Shown: positions 1 through 9,454 of the stretch, one piece after another
How positions within the stretch are numbered: the first letter of the stretch is position 1
Layout of the letters: each line of letters begins with the position of its first letter
Source of the DNA: Rossellomorea aquimaris
GTDB lineage: Bacteria > Bacillota > Bacilli > Bacillales > Bacillaceae_B
Direction of reading: 5' to 3'
Length of the DNA stretch: 64,000 nucleotides
NCBI RefSeq assembly: GCF_003315075.1
Contig: NZ_QNRJ01000005.1
Coordinates: 1-64,000 of the forward strand
The notes under the pieces: model-generated
The model's input: the letters and a program-made list of their open reading frames with translations, nothing else
Told to the model about the DNA's origin: nothing
Database searches by the model: none
Translations under genes and position numbers: made by a program

Positions 1-1445
1 ATATTAAGTGTTAAATATATTACTTCACTTTCAGATATAAAATTGTTAATCAAAAATCCTGTTAATAATGCTAAAGCTGCTGGTATAGACATCTGGAGAA
101 TATTCTTCCAAAATAAAATTATGTTAATTCCAATTTTGCGATTATAATATATATTAATTATTATAATATGACCTAGTATCAGAGATAATCCCGTAGCAAC
201 CGCACTACCAATTCCATCATATTTAATTACTAAAGGGATACTTATTAAAATATTCAGTATTGCAATAATTAAGTAGACTATTGATCTGAATCCATGTAAG
301 TTTTTAGCCTGTAATATAGAAATGCCAAAGTTTTGTATTAAAGGAATCGTTAATGGTATCATGACTATTAAAACAATATAGTATGCATTACTATAATTAT
401 CTCCTGCCCATATAGTTATAAATTGATAGCCAAACAAGATAAATCCAGATAAAACATAAGACATTATTATATATTGGACTCTACCATATTTTATCATCGT
501 TTCAGTTAGAATTTCGTTACTTGCGTTTTTAGCTACCATTGCTGACGCTCTTGGCAAGAATAAATTGCTAATAGAGGTTGAAAACATTTTAAATATAGTT
601 ATAAATTGCATAGCTATAGCATAAACAGCTACTGATAATGTTCCAGTTAACGCCCCTAAAATAAACTGGTCAGTATTCCAATATATTTGATCAACAATAA
701 TATTCAAAAAAATAAAAGATGAATAGCCTAGTATCTCTTTCAACAACCCAAAGTCTAGATTTCCAAAGTAAAAGTTAATTTTTAAGTTTTTAAAACAGTA
801 AAACACGTTAAATAATAAACAAGAGATATTAATAACTGTAGTTATTACAACCATGCTTATAGGTCCATACCCCAAAAATAAGACTGACAAAGTAATAATC
901 GGGATCATTATAGAGCGGGTAATACCAACAACCTTTACAATAATAAACTTTTCATAAGCATTCATTATAGAACCAAATATAGATAATGGAAATGAAAGTG
1001 CAAAGTTAACAATCAAAACTACGACCATAATTTTTGCCTTATTTAACTCTGATACTGTCAAACTAGCCCCAAAAATATTGTCTATCATTTTTAAGAATAT
1101 AGCGCCAATTATTATAGTAAGGAGACCAATGATAGTATACAGTATCAAAAACATCCCATTAAGATTAGCCTCGGATCCCTTATCACCTATAGCTTTATTT
1201 CTTGCAGTGTATCTTACAACTGCATTACCTAATCCCATATCCATAACACTAAAGTATGCGGCAACTGAACCAATAAGGGCATATAGACCAAAATCAGATT
1301 GCCCCAACAGCCTTAACATTATGGGTGTGTATGTCAGAGCAATCGTAATCGTAATGAAGAGAGATAAATATGATAGAATTGCTCCAGCCTTCATTTCACT
1401 CATTTTGAACAACTTCTTTCTTAAACCTGCTAGAATTAACATCAT
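1..1445 (-). CDS. Wzx-like polysaccharide flippase, 3' end outside window
   Basis: The minus strand is open from an ATG pair at 1445/1442 to the left edge of the window, about 481 codons without a stop. The translation is a chain of hydrophobic segments and begins with a cytoplasmic stretch followed by LSLFITITIALTYTPIMLRL, typical of the polysaccharide transport (MOP/PST) flippase family. Such proteins move lipid-linked repeat units across the membrane. No strong ribosome binding site precedes 1445; an in-frame ATG at 1403 is an alternative start. It is the last gene seen of the A+T-rich polysaccharide cluster. The C-terminus is missing because of the window edge, not because of a break. Confidence 0.85.
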   Translation of the reverse strand, partial: MMLILAGLRKKLFKMSEMKAGAILSYLSLFITITIALTYTPIMLRLLGQSDFGLYALIGSVAAYFSVMDMGLGNAVVRYTARNKAIGDKGSEANLNGMFLILYTIIGLLTIIIGAIFLKMIDNIFGASLTVSELNKAKIMVVVLIVNFALSFPLSIFGSIMNAYEKFIIVKVVGITRSIMIPIITLSVLFLGYGPISMVVITTVINISCLLFNVFYCFKNLKINFYFGNLDFGLLKEILGYSSFIFLNIIVDQIYWNTDQFILGALTGTLSVAVYAIAMQFITIFKMFSTSISNLFLPRASAMVAKNASNEILTETMIKYGRVQYIIMSYVLSGFILFGYQFITIWAGDNYSNAYYIVLIVMIPLTIPLIQNFGISILQAKNLHGFRSIVYLIIAILNILISIPLVIKYDGIGSAVATGLSLILGHIIIINIYYNRKIGINIILFWKNILQMSIPAALALLTGFLINNFISESEVIYLTLN

Positions 1446-1654
1446 ATTCAATCAAAGGAATTTGAAATTCTCATAAAAGTTATCGAGTATAAAAACATGT
1501 TATAGTTTAGGCCGATGGTATTAGTTGTGTGCTTTGTATTTATAATAATTTATTTTCTGAAGTCATAGCATTAAACATACAACAAGAACTATTACTACTC
1601 GCTTAAGCTATTAAGCCCTACTAGATATATATATGGCTTATGAAGATTCCATTA

Positions 1655-2785
1655 CTATTTGTCATATTTTTCTTTTGAATTTTCGTTACCAGTTACTAAT
1701 GCATTTCTCAGATAATCTAGAGCTACCTTTCGCTCTTCTTCTAGTATGGCAGGTATGTGTGCGAAATTAATACTAAAAATATTTCTTTTGTTCTGCATAC
1801 TTTCCCATTTTCTATCTTTTAAGTTAAATTTAGATAAAAGAGTATCGATTCGTGAATACATAGAAGGGATTTTACTTACCCTATTAAATACTATAAATGG
1901 CTTCTGTAACAAAATTGAAAATATCGTTCCATGAAAAGAATCTGTTAGGAAAATTGACGCGGAGTTTATATAATCAAGGAATTCACTTGGGTCAGCATCA
2001 TATCTTTTTCTATCAACCAAGGATGATAGATTTACAACTTCAAGTCCATGCTCTTCTGCCATTTTTTTAATTTTAATGTCATCTTCTTCTAAAATATTAC
2101 CAAGAAAATATGTTAATAAATATTTATTTGAAGGTTTACTTTCTGCGGGCTTTATAATAGATAACCACTTTTCTCTAGTCACTAATAGCGTCGGATCGAT
2201 TAAAACAGGTGCTTGACGGCCAGTGAGTTCTTTAATGATTTGTGCGCCAGCCTCTTCTCTTACGGATAAGTGTTCCATTTCAGATAACCAAAGTCTGTAA
2301 TCATCTTTATTTTGATTAGGTATCTTCGATGTGCCAAAACTAGGTGCATAAGCAACCCTTTTATTAGGTGGTACAAATGTTAAAAAATACATACTATTAT
2401 TTTGTATATAATGAGGGTTCCAAACCTGGTCACTTCCAACTACAAAGAATTCATACTGAATAATTTTATCTCTCGGTACACTAGATTCATTAATGCTATA
2501 ACTAGTTTCAGTTATATATTTGTTTGTGAATAATTTAAAATTCTCGATCCGCCCTCTTTGAATTTTGTTATCGAGCCTTTTCAACGGACTAAACATGTCT
2601 CTGATTTTCCTTAGAGTTTTTACTATGGTGTATATTTTCTTCCTTCTGCTTTTTTCCACATCAACAATAACAGTTTCTACTGTATACCCGAAATCTTTTA
2701 TTGTTTCCTGTAAAGCATAATTCTGCAACCTATTACCATAGTTGTTGTATCCATTTAATGTTATGATTCCAACCTTTTTATTCAT
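1655..2785 (-). CDS. polysaccharide pyruvyl transferase family protein
   Basis: The 376-residue protein begins with VGIITLNGYNNYGNRLQNYA, has the family motif GSDQVWNP near residue 120, and carries a C-terminal DSFHGTIFSI segment around residue 280. These are landmarks of the polysaccharide pyruvyl transferase family (CsaB/WcaK-like), whose members add a ketal pyruvate to a sugar or act as glycosyltransferases of GT-B-like fold. The acceptor is unknown. It lies between the flippase and a GT2 transferase in the same orientation, so a role in modifying the same polysaccharide is inferred. A ribosome binding site (GAAGGG) precedes the ATG. Confidence 0.85.
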   Translation of the reverse strand: MNKKVGIITLNGYNNYGNRLQNYALQETIKDFGYTVETVIVDVEKSRRKKIYTIVKTLRKIRDMFSPLKRLDNKIQRGRIENFKLFTNKYITETSYSINESSVPRDKIIQYEFFVVGSDQVWNPHYIQNNSMYFLTFVPPNKRVAYAPSFGTSKIPNQNKDDYRLWLSEMEHLSVREEAGAQIIKELTGRQAPVLIDPTLLVTREKWLSIIKPAESKPSNKYLLTYFLGNILEEDDIKIKKMAEEHGLEVVNLSSLVDRKRYDADPSEFLDYINSASIFLTDSFHGTIFSILLQKPFIVFNRVSKIPSMYSRIDTLLSKFNLKDRKWESMQNKRNIFSINFAHIPAILEEERKVALDYLRNALVTGNENSKEKYDK

Positions 2786-2882
2786 ATTTGCCCTTCTTTC
2801 AAACTTAATTAAATGTCTTTCCCAGACACTTTTCTTTCTGAGGGATATTATACTTATTAAATATAAAATACGTTTAATTTCC

Positions 2883-3809
2883 TCATTTTGACCTTAACTT
2901 TAACTTTATTTTTTGAAAGCTTCTATTTTTAATTCCAGTTATCACGAGTAATAATATAAAATATTTTCTTGGTACAAATGGCTCGTATTTAAGCGATTTA
3001 ACCATATATTTCAAAGTTTCTCTACGATCACCTTTTTTCCAATATGCATTTCCTACCGACATATTTATATTTGAATAAACAAATTTACTGTAATTCTTTA
3101 AATAAGGGAATTTAGCTATACTTTTTTTTATGAATGGTTCATTTATAGAAAATAGTTTCTCTGCTTTTACACTCTGTGTCATACTAGTTTCATTTATTCT
3201 TCTCTTTACAAGTGGTTCTTCAAAATGATGTATTAAATACTTTTCTGCAATACTCATAAGAAAAAAATGATCTTCTCTTACCGGTAGGTCCTCATCAAAC
3301 CCATTAATATCAACAATAGCTGCTTTCCTTGCAACTATTGTTGGTGTGTTCATCCCTATTTTTCCTAGAAAAAAAGCTCTTATTAACTCCTTTTTATCTT
3401 TAGGCACTTTGTTAAAGTGTGTATAAAGATAATCACCCTTTTCATTAACAACCTTCACATTTGAAAAGACTAATGCCACATCCTGATTTTTCTCAAGAAA
3501 ATTCACTTGTTTAGATAATTTATCTACTTCCCATAGGTCATCAGAATCTAAAAATGCAATATATTTTCCACTAGCTTCCTTTATGCCAGTATTTCGTGCA
3601 ACAGAGGGACCTTTGTTACTTTGGGAAACATATTTAATTGGTTTTCCATAATTGAGAATAATACTTTTAGTATTATCATTTGAACCATCATCAACAGTGA
3701 TTACTTCCATAGAAGAATAAGTCTGATTAAAGACACTATTTAACGTTTCTTCAATCCACTTTTCACTGTTAAAGCATGGTATTACAACAGAAACTAATGC
3801 TTGAGACAT
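2883..3809 (-). CDS. GT2 family glycosyltransferase
   Basis: The 308-residue protein has the GT-A fold signature of family 2 transferases: VSVVIPCFNSEKWIEETL at the N-terminus, VDDGSNDNT near residue 40 and the metal-binding DSDD near residue 90. A C-terminal part of about 100 residues has no obvious membrane span. Such enzymes transfer one sugar from a nucleotide donor to a lipid-linked acceptor on the cytoplasmic face of the membrane. The donor cannot be told from sequence. The gene sits 21 bases downstream of the polymerase gene, suggesting co-transcription. Confidence 0.88.
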   Translation of the reverse strand: MSQALVSVVIPCFNSEKWIEETLNSVFNQTYSSMEVITVDDGSNDNTKSIILNYGKPIKYVSQSNKGPSVARNTGIKEASGKYIAFLDSDDLWEVDKLSKQVNFLEKNQDVALVFSNVKVVNEKGDYLYTHFNKVPKDKKELIRAFFLGKIGMNTPTIVARKAAIVDINGFDEDLPVREDHFFLMSIAEKYLIHHFEEPLVKRRINETSMTQSVKAEKLFSINEPFIKKSIAKFPYLKNYSKFVYSNINMSVGNAYWKKGDRRETLKYMVKSLKYEPFVPRKYFILLLVITGIKNRSFQKIKLKLRSK

Positions 3810-3830
3810 TTTCTTTCCACTCCTATATTT

Positions 3831-5054
3831 TTAGTGGCTGAAACGACCTTTAATTTCATTTTTTCCATAAGAACCACTATGCATTTTTGACCATGTCAAT
3901 ATTAACCCAAATGCCACAAAGAAGCTTGTTTCAATAAATCCTGTTTGATTGATTGAAGCTAAAGATAAATATGATGCTAACCAAGCAAATAAGCAACTTG
4001 CTTCATAACGTGATTCTTTTTTAACTTTATTTATTTCTTTAAGAAGCCCCCAAAGTAAGTATATGAATCCTATTAATCCAAAGACTCCATACTGCACGAG
4101 CCAGTTTAGAAAAACTGAATGAGGACCTGCTCCCATTACTCCATAAGCTGTTATAAGACCTCTATAGTTACCCTGAGCTCCTACTAAAAAATACTCTGGT
4201 ATATTTTCTAAATAACCCTTCCAAATGATTACTCTTGACTCATTGTTTAGTGCATCATTAGTTAATAAGATTCTTTCTTCAATACCATTAACAACATTGG
4301 GCATAAAATGATTAACCATAAGTACTGCCATCACAACAAAAGTGGTTAATTGTATAAAAGACTTAAGTTTTCTATTAGCAAGAGTGTACACTAAAATAGA
4401 AGTTAAAGTTAATATTATAAGTGATCTAGATAAGCCTGAAAATGCAGCAACCCAGGTTACAACAAAAATAACATATGCAAAAATCTTAGAGATTTTATAA
4501 CTATTCCTTCTAGTTAAAGCAATTAAAAGCCATGAAACTGAAACAAAAGAAATGAGTGTAAAGTTCCAAATACCACCTCGATAAAACACTCCTCCTATTG
4601 TCGCCGATCTAACTCCTATCATTTCAGGAAATAGCATTAAAGGTATAACCGCAGACAGACCTCCACCAACACCAAACGCCCATACAGTCTTTATAAAATT
4701 CTCTCTACCTTGTATCCCCAACACAATAGCTGCCATTGATAGAAAAGCTGTTATTAGATTTCTAGGAATATAGTTCCCCGCTATAAATATTGTAGTTATT
4801 GTAGATATTAGAATCACCCAAGATAACAGTGGGAAAAAATAAACTACCTTTCTATCTATCTTAAAGCTTTGACTCATTGATAGTTGTAATAGAATCCATA
4901 ATAAACACATTGCAACAAAAATAAAAAAAAGGTAATCGAATTTAACTAATAAATCCTGTCTATTACCAAATAGATATATATTGGCGTTTTTGAAGGAAGA
5001 AAAAAAGGCTAAAACATAAATAATATAAGGGTGTATTATTTTTTCTCTATTCAT
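3831..5054 (-). CDS. Wzy-like O-antigen/polysaccharide polymerase
   Basis: The 407-residue protein is almost entirely membrane-spanning (about ten hydrophobic segments). It has a long extracytoplasmic loop around residues 280-320 containing GAGPHSVFLNWLVQYG, the conserved histidine-bearing loop of the Wzy/ligase superfamily. It would join undecaprenyl-linked repeat units on the outer face of the membrane after flipping. Low primary conservation makes polymerase and ligase hard to separate, but neighbouring flippase and transferase genes favour a polymerase. Confidence 0.82.
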   Translation of the reverse strand: MNREKIIHPYIIYVLAFFSSFKNANIYLFGNRQDLLVKFDYLFFIFVAMCLLWILLQLSMSQSFKIDRKVVYFFPLLSWVILISTITTIFIAGNYIPRNLITAFLSMAAIVLGIQGRENFIKTVWAFGVGGGLSAVIPLMLFPEMIGVRSATIGGVFYRGGIWNFTLISFVSVSWLLIALTRRNSYKISKIFAYVIFVVTWVAAFSGLSRSLIILTLTSILVYTLANRKLKSFIQLTTFVVMAVLMVNHFMPNVVNGIEERILLTNDALNNESRVIIWKGYLENIPEYFLVGAQGNYRGLITAYGVMGAGPHSVFLNWLVQYGVFGLIGFIYLLWGLLKEINKVKKESRYEASCLFAWLASYLSLASINQTGFIETSFFVAFGLILTWSKMHSGSYGKNEIKGRFSH

Positions 5055-5176
5055 AAAATTAAACTCCCTCTAGGGTATATAAAAGGTCTGCCGCTTTTTC
5101 CATAAAGTAGAAGCAAACACAAAAAATATTCATCTCAAATTCATAATTTAATATCTCAAAACAATTTCATTAATTT

Positions 5177-5224
5177 GTACATTCTACATTTATAGCAATA
5201 ACAAACTATAAATGTAGAATGTAC
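5177..5224. terminator. 19-bp perfect inverted repeat at the end of the epimerase gene
   Basis: Bases 5177-5195 and 5206-5224 are perfect reverse complements with a 10-base loop. The epimerase stop codon (5206-5208) lies inside the left-strand arm. A long stem directly at a gene end suggests a terminator or mRNA-stabilising hairpin. A clear U-run is not seen on the minus-strand side, so full termination is uncertain. Confidence 0.5.
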
Positions 5225-6180
5225 CATTTTATTGCAGCTTCAATTCCTTTTTCAAAATTCCAACTTGGTGAATAACCTAGTAATTCTTTTGCTTTAGAAA
5301 TATCTGCATTACTGTGTTTAATATCTCCAACCCTCTCATCACTAAACTTGGGCTGGATGTCTTTATCTAGCGCTTTACATAATTGATGATAAATGTCAAT
5401 GAGATATTCTCTTCCACCATAAGCAATATTATATGCTTGTCCCGCTGCTTCTCGAGAAGCATTACAAGCTTTTAAATTTGCTTCAATGACATTTTCAATG
5501 TAAGTAAAATCTCTACTTTGCCTTCCATCACCATTAATTACAGGTTGCTCATTACTTAGTAACTGTTTAATAAATTTTGGGATCACGGCTGCATATACAC
5601 CATCAGGATTTTGTCTTCTTCCATAAACATTAAAGTAACGTAATCCGTATGTGTCTAGTCCATATAATTTCGAATATAACTTACCATATTCCTCATCTAC
5701 CATTTTTGTTAGAGCATAAGGAGATAATAAATCCCCTTCTCTCCCTTCTTTTTTGGGTAGATTTGGCTCATCACCATATACAGATGAACTAGATGCATAG
5801 ATAAATTTCTTAACAGCATTTTGTCTAGAAGCTTCCATCATATTTAATGAACCTTTAATGTTAATCTCTTCGTATAATAATGGCATTTCAATACTTCTAG
5901 GTACGCTTCCCCAAGCTGCCTGATGTAATACATAATCAATACCTTTACAAGCTTTCAGGCATATATCAAAATCGCAAATGTCACCAAAAATAAATTCAAA
6001 GTTACTATTATGCAAAAACTCTTCCACATTTTCTTTTTTTCCAGTTGAAAAATTATCTAGCCCTCTAACTTTATATCCTAGTTTAAGTATTGCCTCTACT
6101 AAATTAGATCCTACAAATCCTGCAGCACCAGTAACTAAGAAGGTAGCTCCTTTTGGAAAGACTATATTCTGATACCCCAT
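5206..6180 (-). CDS. UDP-N-acetylhexosamine 4-epimerase (WbpP/TviC type)
   Basis: This 324-residue extended SDR enzyme has the NAD-binding GAAGFVGSN near residue 17, the catalytic serine segment YASSSSVYGD and the YALTK active-site Tyr/Lys near residue 152. The phrase GSVPRSIEMP near residue 90 is characteristic of the WbpP/TviC/Gne group that interconverts UDP-GlcNAc/UDP-GalNAc or their uronic acids. It directly follows the UDP-HexNAc dehydrogenase gene (one-base gap), the same pairing as tviB-tviC, so UDP-GalNAcA production is inferred. Substrate specificity for N-acetylated sugars is not proven by sequence alone. Confidence 0.85.
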   Translation of the reverse strand: MGYQNIVFPKGATFLVTGAAGFVGSNLVEAILKLGYKVRGLDNFSTGKKENVEEFLHNSNFEFIFGDICDFDICLKACKGIDYVLHQAAWGSVPRSIEMPLLYEEINIKGSLNMMEASRQNAVKKFIYASSSSVYGDEPNLPKKEGREGDLLSPYALTKMVDEEYGKLYSKLYGLDTYGLRYFNVYGRRQNPDGVYAAVIPKFIKQLLSNEQPVINGDGRQSRDFTYIENVIEANLKACNASREAAGQAYNIAYGGREYLIDIYHQLCKALDKDIQPKFSDERVGDIKHSNADISKAKELLGYSPSWNFEKGIEAAIKWYILHL

Positions 6181-6181
6181 T

Positions 6182-7564
6182 TTACAACCTCCAATACAAG
6201 AAGCTTAACTGTTCTGCCTCTTTCCTGTTAAACATCCCTTTTAAGTCAATAAGGACACAATTATCATTCTCTTTATCTATTTCAATATCTACGGTAGCAG
6301 CAATTTCTCTCATTGCAGAGTTATCTATATATCTATTTTCCCTAAACATCGCTTTGATCTCATTTAATCTTATAGTTTTGAATTCTTCATGAGGCACTGC
6401 AAAAATAGCTGCATCCATTTCTTTTATTTCTTCTAATTCAGAAAGATTAATTCTATACTCATGCCATAGATCCCCTTTATCAGCTACAGGGTCAACGACT
6501 TTAACTTCTATCCCATACTCTTCTAGTTCTTTTATAACATCTACTACTTTTGTATTTCTAACATCAGGACAGTTTTCTTTAAAAGTGACTCCAAAAATAA
6601 CAACTTTTGCTCCATTTATTTGCTTATTTGCCTTTATCATTTTCTTAACAGTACTTTCAGCTACATATTTACCCATGTCATCATTTATCTTTCTTCCGGA
6701 AAGAATAATTTGTGAATAATAACCCATTTGCTCTGCTTTATATGTTAGGTAGTATGGATCTACACCTATACAATGCCCTCCTACTAACCCAGGGTGAAAT
6801 TTCAAAAAGTTCCACTTTGTACCTGACGCTTCAAGAACAGCCTTAGTATCTATCTCCATTTTATTAAATATAATTGATAATTCATTCATAAAAGCAATAT
6901 TTATATCGCGTTGTGCATTCTCAATTACCTTAGCTGCTTCAGCCACTTTAATGCTCTCCGCTTTAAATACCCCAGCATCTACAACTAACTCATATACCTT
7001 CGCTACGATATCTAGAGTTTCTTCATCCATACCTGAAACTACTTTAATAATTGTTTCTAGCCTATGTTCTTGGTCTCCGGGGTTAATTCGTTCGGGAGAA
7101 TATCCCACTTTAAAATCCTGACCACATTTCAAGCCAGATTCTTTCTCTAAGATAGGAACACAAATATCCTCTGTAACTCCCGGATACACAGTAGATTCAA
7201 AGACCACAATTGACCCTTTAGTTAAATTTCTACCTAATGTGCGACTCGCCGATTCTATAGGAGTTAAATCAGGTGTACGATCTCCCTTTACAGGTGTTGG
7301 CACTGCGACGATATGGAATTTTGACTCCCTTAATCTTGTTTCGTCTCCTGTAAAGTCGACAGTTGTATTCTTAATAACATCATTTCCTACTTCTTTCGTA
7401 GGGTCAATACCATTTTTATACAAATTGATTTTATCATGATTGACATCAAATCCAATTACTTCTATTTTTTTCGCAAAAGCTACTGCTATAGGCATCCCAA
7501 CATACCCTAAACCTAGTATTGATATTTTTTCTTCTCTGTTAACAATCTTTGCATATAAATTCAT
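6182..7564 (-). CDS. UDP-N-acetylhexosamine 6-dehydrogenase (TviB/WbpA-like)
   Basis: The 460-residue protein belongs to the UDP-glucose/GDP-mannose dehydrogenase superfamily. It has an N-terminal Rossmann motif (LGLGYVGMPIAVAFA), the middle domain with PERINPGD and the catalytic cysteine in GGHCIGVDPYYL near residue 268, and a C-terminal UDP-binding domain with FKENCPDVRNTK. It oxidises C6 of the sugar nucleotide in two NAD-dependent steps. The match to the TviB/WbpA group rather than to UDP-glucose dehydrogenase rests on the PGLVGGHCIGVDPYYL context and on the partner epimerase. It is slightly longer than TviB through its C-terminal tail. Confidence 0.87.
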   Translation of the reverse strand: MNLYAKIVNREEKISILGLGYVGMPIAVAFAKKIEVIGFDVNHDKINLYKNGIDPTKEVGNDVIKNTTVDFTGDETRLRESKFHIVAVPTPVKGDRTPDLTPIESASRTLGRNLTKGSIVVFESTVYPGVTEDICVPILEKESGLKCGQDFKVGYSPERINPGDQEHRLETIIKVVSGMDEETLDIVAKVYELVVDAGVFKAESIKVAEAAKVIENAQRDINIAFMNELSIIFNKMEIDTKAVLEASGTKWNFLKFHPGLVGGHCIGVDPYYLTYKAEQMGYYSQIILSGRKINDDMGKYVAESTVKKMIKANKQINGAKVVIFGVTFKENCPDVRNTKVVDVIKELEEYGIEVKVVDPVADKGDLWHEYRINLSELEEIKEMDAAIFAVPHEEFKTIRLNEIKAMFRENRYIDNSAMREIAATVDIEIDKENDNCVLIDLKGMFNRKEAEQLSFLYWRL

Positions 7565-7670
7565 GTATTTGTACTCTCCTCCAAATATATAAATTAAACT
7601 CTTAACTAGTTGAGCTTAAAATGTTTTAACTTTCATTTCTACATAACTTACTTTTATTAAATTAATGAGG

Positions 7671-8219
7671 TTAGTTCATATCTTTTATAAATTTTGCAGG
7701 TACTCCACCTACCATGGTAAAAGAAGAAATGTTCTTGGTTACAGTTGAGCCAGCAGCTATCAACACACCATCACCTATAGTTACACCCTGAGTTACTACA
7801 ACATGACTTGCTAACCACGTTCCTTGTCCTATAACAATATTTCCAACATTGGACTCTCTATTACTTACCATATTATCTATAAACACATGTTGGGTTGTTG
7901 CAATAACAGAGTAAGGTCCTACTATTGAATTATCATTAATTTCAAGACCTCCAGCACCATTAATCCATACATTGTGTGCTATATATACATTGTTTCCTAG
8001 TGAAACTTTGTTAATATTATTAATCAGCACTCCTGAAGCAATCTGAACACCTTTACCACACCTTTTGAAGAATGGCCTTAATAATAACCCACGTATTCTA
8101 TTAGCTATACTCGAATTTGGTAATAAGGAAGTTAGTAAAATTATTATATGAATAGGAGTTGAGACAAATAAAAAATAACTTATCTTTGACAGTGGTCCTC
8201 TTTTATTCAATTTTTTCAA
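7671..8219 (-). CDS. left-handed beta-helix (WcaF-type) acetyltransferase
   Basis: The 182-residue protein has a hydrophobic N-terminal segment (residues about 12-32) and then hexapeptide repeats, with the catalytic histidine likely in ATTQHVF and the terminal coil GVLIAAGSTVTKNISSFTMV followed by GGVPAKFIKD. This layout fits the CysE/LacA/WcaF O-acetyltransferases of polysaccharide clusters. It would add acetyl or another acyl group from CoA to a sugar. It could instead supply the N-acetylation step for a 4-amino sugar; the GNAT protein at 10816-11538 is a competing candidate. Confidence 0.83.
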   Translation of the reverse strand: MKKLNKRGPLSKISYFLFVSTPIHIIILLTSLLPNSSIANRIRGLLLRPFFKRCGKGVQIASGVLINNINKVSLGNNVYIAHNVWINGAGGLEINDNSIVGPYSVIATTQHVFIDNMVSNRESNVGNIVIGQGTWLASHVVVTQGVTIGDGVLIAAGSTVTKNISSFTMVGGVPAKFIKDMN

Positions 8220-8246
8220 TTAGCTTCCTCTTTTCCCATAGATAAT

Positions 8247-9431
8247 TTATTTACTACAATTTTCACTAATAAACTGATAAACCTCATCAACATGTGACTC
8301 TAATGTATTCATTTCAGCAAATTGATAGCCGTTTTCTAATAAACTTTGTCTTAATCCTTTATCTTCAATAACCCGTAATATCGCCATTTTTAATGCTTCA
8401 GAACTTTTCGGTTCTACTAATAATCCATTAAATTCATTTTTAATGGTATAAGGTATTCCACCCGTATTAGTAGCTATTACAATCGCTCCATTTGCCATTG
8501 CTTCAATTAGAACACGTGGTGTCCCTTCAGAAATTGAAGGTAATATAAATATGTCATTTTCTCTATATTTCTCTAAAAGTTCATTACCTAGAGGGATGTG
8601 CCCCTTAAATGACACATTCTTATCAATTCCTAGCGTGTGAGCATAAGTTCGATAATTTTGAAGTTTGTCACCATCGCCTACCAAAGTAAGAGAAATATTA
8701 TAACCCTCATTTATTAAATCTTTTATCGCGTCTATTAGAAACGGTATACCTTTTTCATGTCGCATATAGCCAACATATAATAATTTAATATTCTCCTGAC
8801 TTAATCTATCTTCTTTATAATAAATCTCATCTTTTTTAAAGGTACTAGTTCGGATCTCTTTAATTCTATTACTTTTATTTTTTTGATATAGCCTTCTCAA
8901 CCCACTACCATTTACAAGTGCAACAGATTTCTTCAACATTTTTTTCATAAGCAATTCATTTACATTAGCGTAGAAGACTGCAAGTAACTTGATTAAACCC
9001 CTATATTTATCTCCCTGAGAAACAATTGCTTTAGTATCTCCAACCAGGTGAAAGCATATTGGTAAATTTCTTTTTTTAGCGATTTTAAATAAAGTATAGC
9101 TAAACGGCACTGGCCATCTAACATAAATAACTCCATTCCACTCACTTGAAAAAATCTTTATTGAATTTGTGATAATCTTTTTTCTCTTTATAGCCCCAAC
9201 AAACCCTTTATAGACAGGCAGCTCTTGTATTATAATTTTAGTGGATTTAATTTTATAATCATTTACCTCTTCGTCATTAGTCACTTCTTGCACTGGGACA
9301 CAAAGGTACATTCTCTCATACTTTAATGACAATTCATCAACATATCTACCTAAAGCCCCACTACAATAATATTCATTTTTCTTCTTTTTGAAAACCATAC
9401 CTGTAAATATAATAATTTCATCTTTTTTCAT
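8247..9431 (-). CDS. GT4 family glycosyltransferase
   Basis: The 394-residue protein has the GT-B family 4 architecture: a variable N-terminal domain, the KGIPFLIDAI linker segment near residue 235, and the C-terminal donor-binding motif PSISEGTPRVLIEAMANG around residue 310 with the E-x7-E glutamates. It transfers a sugar from an NDP donor with retention of configuration. Donor and acceptor are unknown. It is followed by the acetyltransferase gene after 27 bases and preceded by another GT4 gene, all on the minus strand. Confidence 0.87.
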   Translation of the reverse strand: MKKDEIIIFTGMVFKKKKNEYYCSGALGRYVDELSLKYERMYLCVPVQEVTNDEEVNDYKIKSTKIIIQELPVYKGFVGAIKRKKIITNSIKIFSSEWNGVIYVRWPVPFSYTLFKIAKKRNLPICFHLVGDTKAIVSQGDKYRGLIKLLAVFYANVNELLMKKMLKKSVALVNGSGLRRLYQKNKSNRIKEIRTSTFKKDEIYYKEDRLSQENIKLLYVGYMRHEKGIPFLIDAIKDLINEGYNISLTLVGDGDKLQNYRTYAHTLGIDKNVSFKGHIPLGNELLEKYRENDIFILPSISEGTPRVLIEAMANGAIVIATNTGGIPYTIKNEFNGLLVEPKSSEALKMAILRVIEDKGLRQSLLENGYQFAEMNTLESHVDEVYQFISENCSK

Positions 9432-9454
9432 AATTCCTCCAGCTTATAACCATT

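Noticed and set aside
1078..1476. 132-codon plus-strand frame within the flippase region
   Set aside because: It is the complement of the flippase gene; the minus-strand frame is longer and has clear family features.
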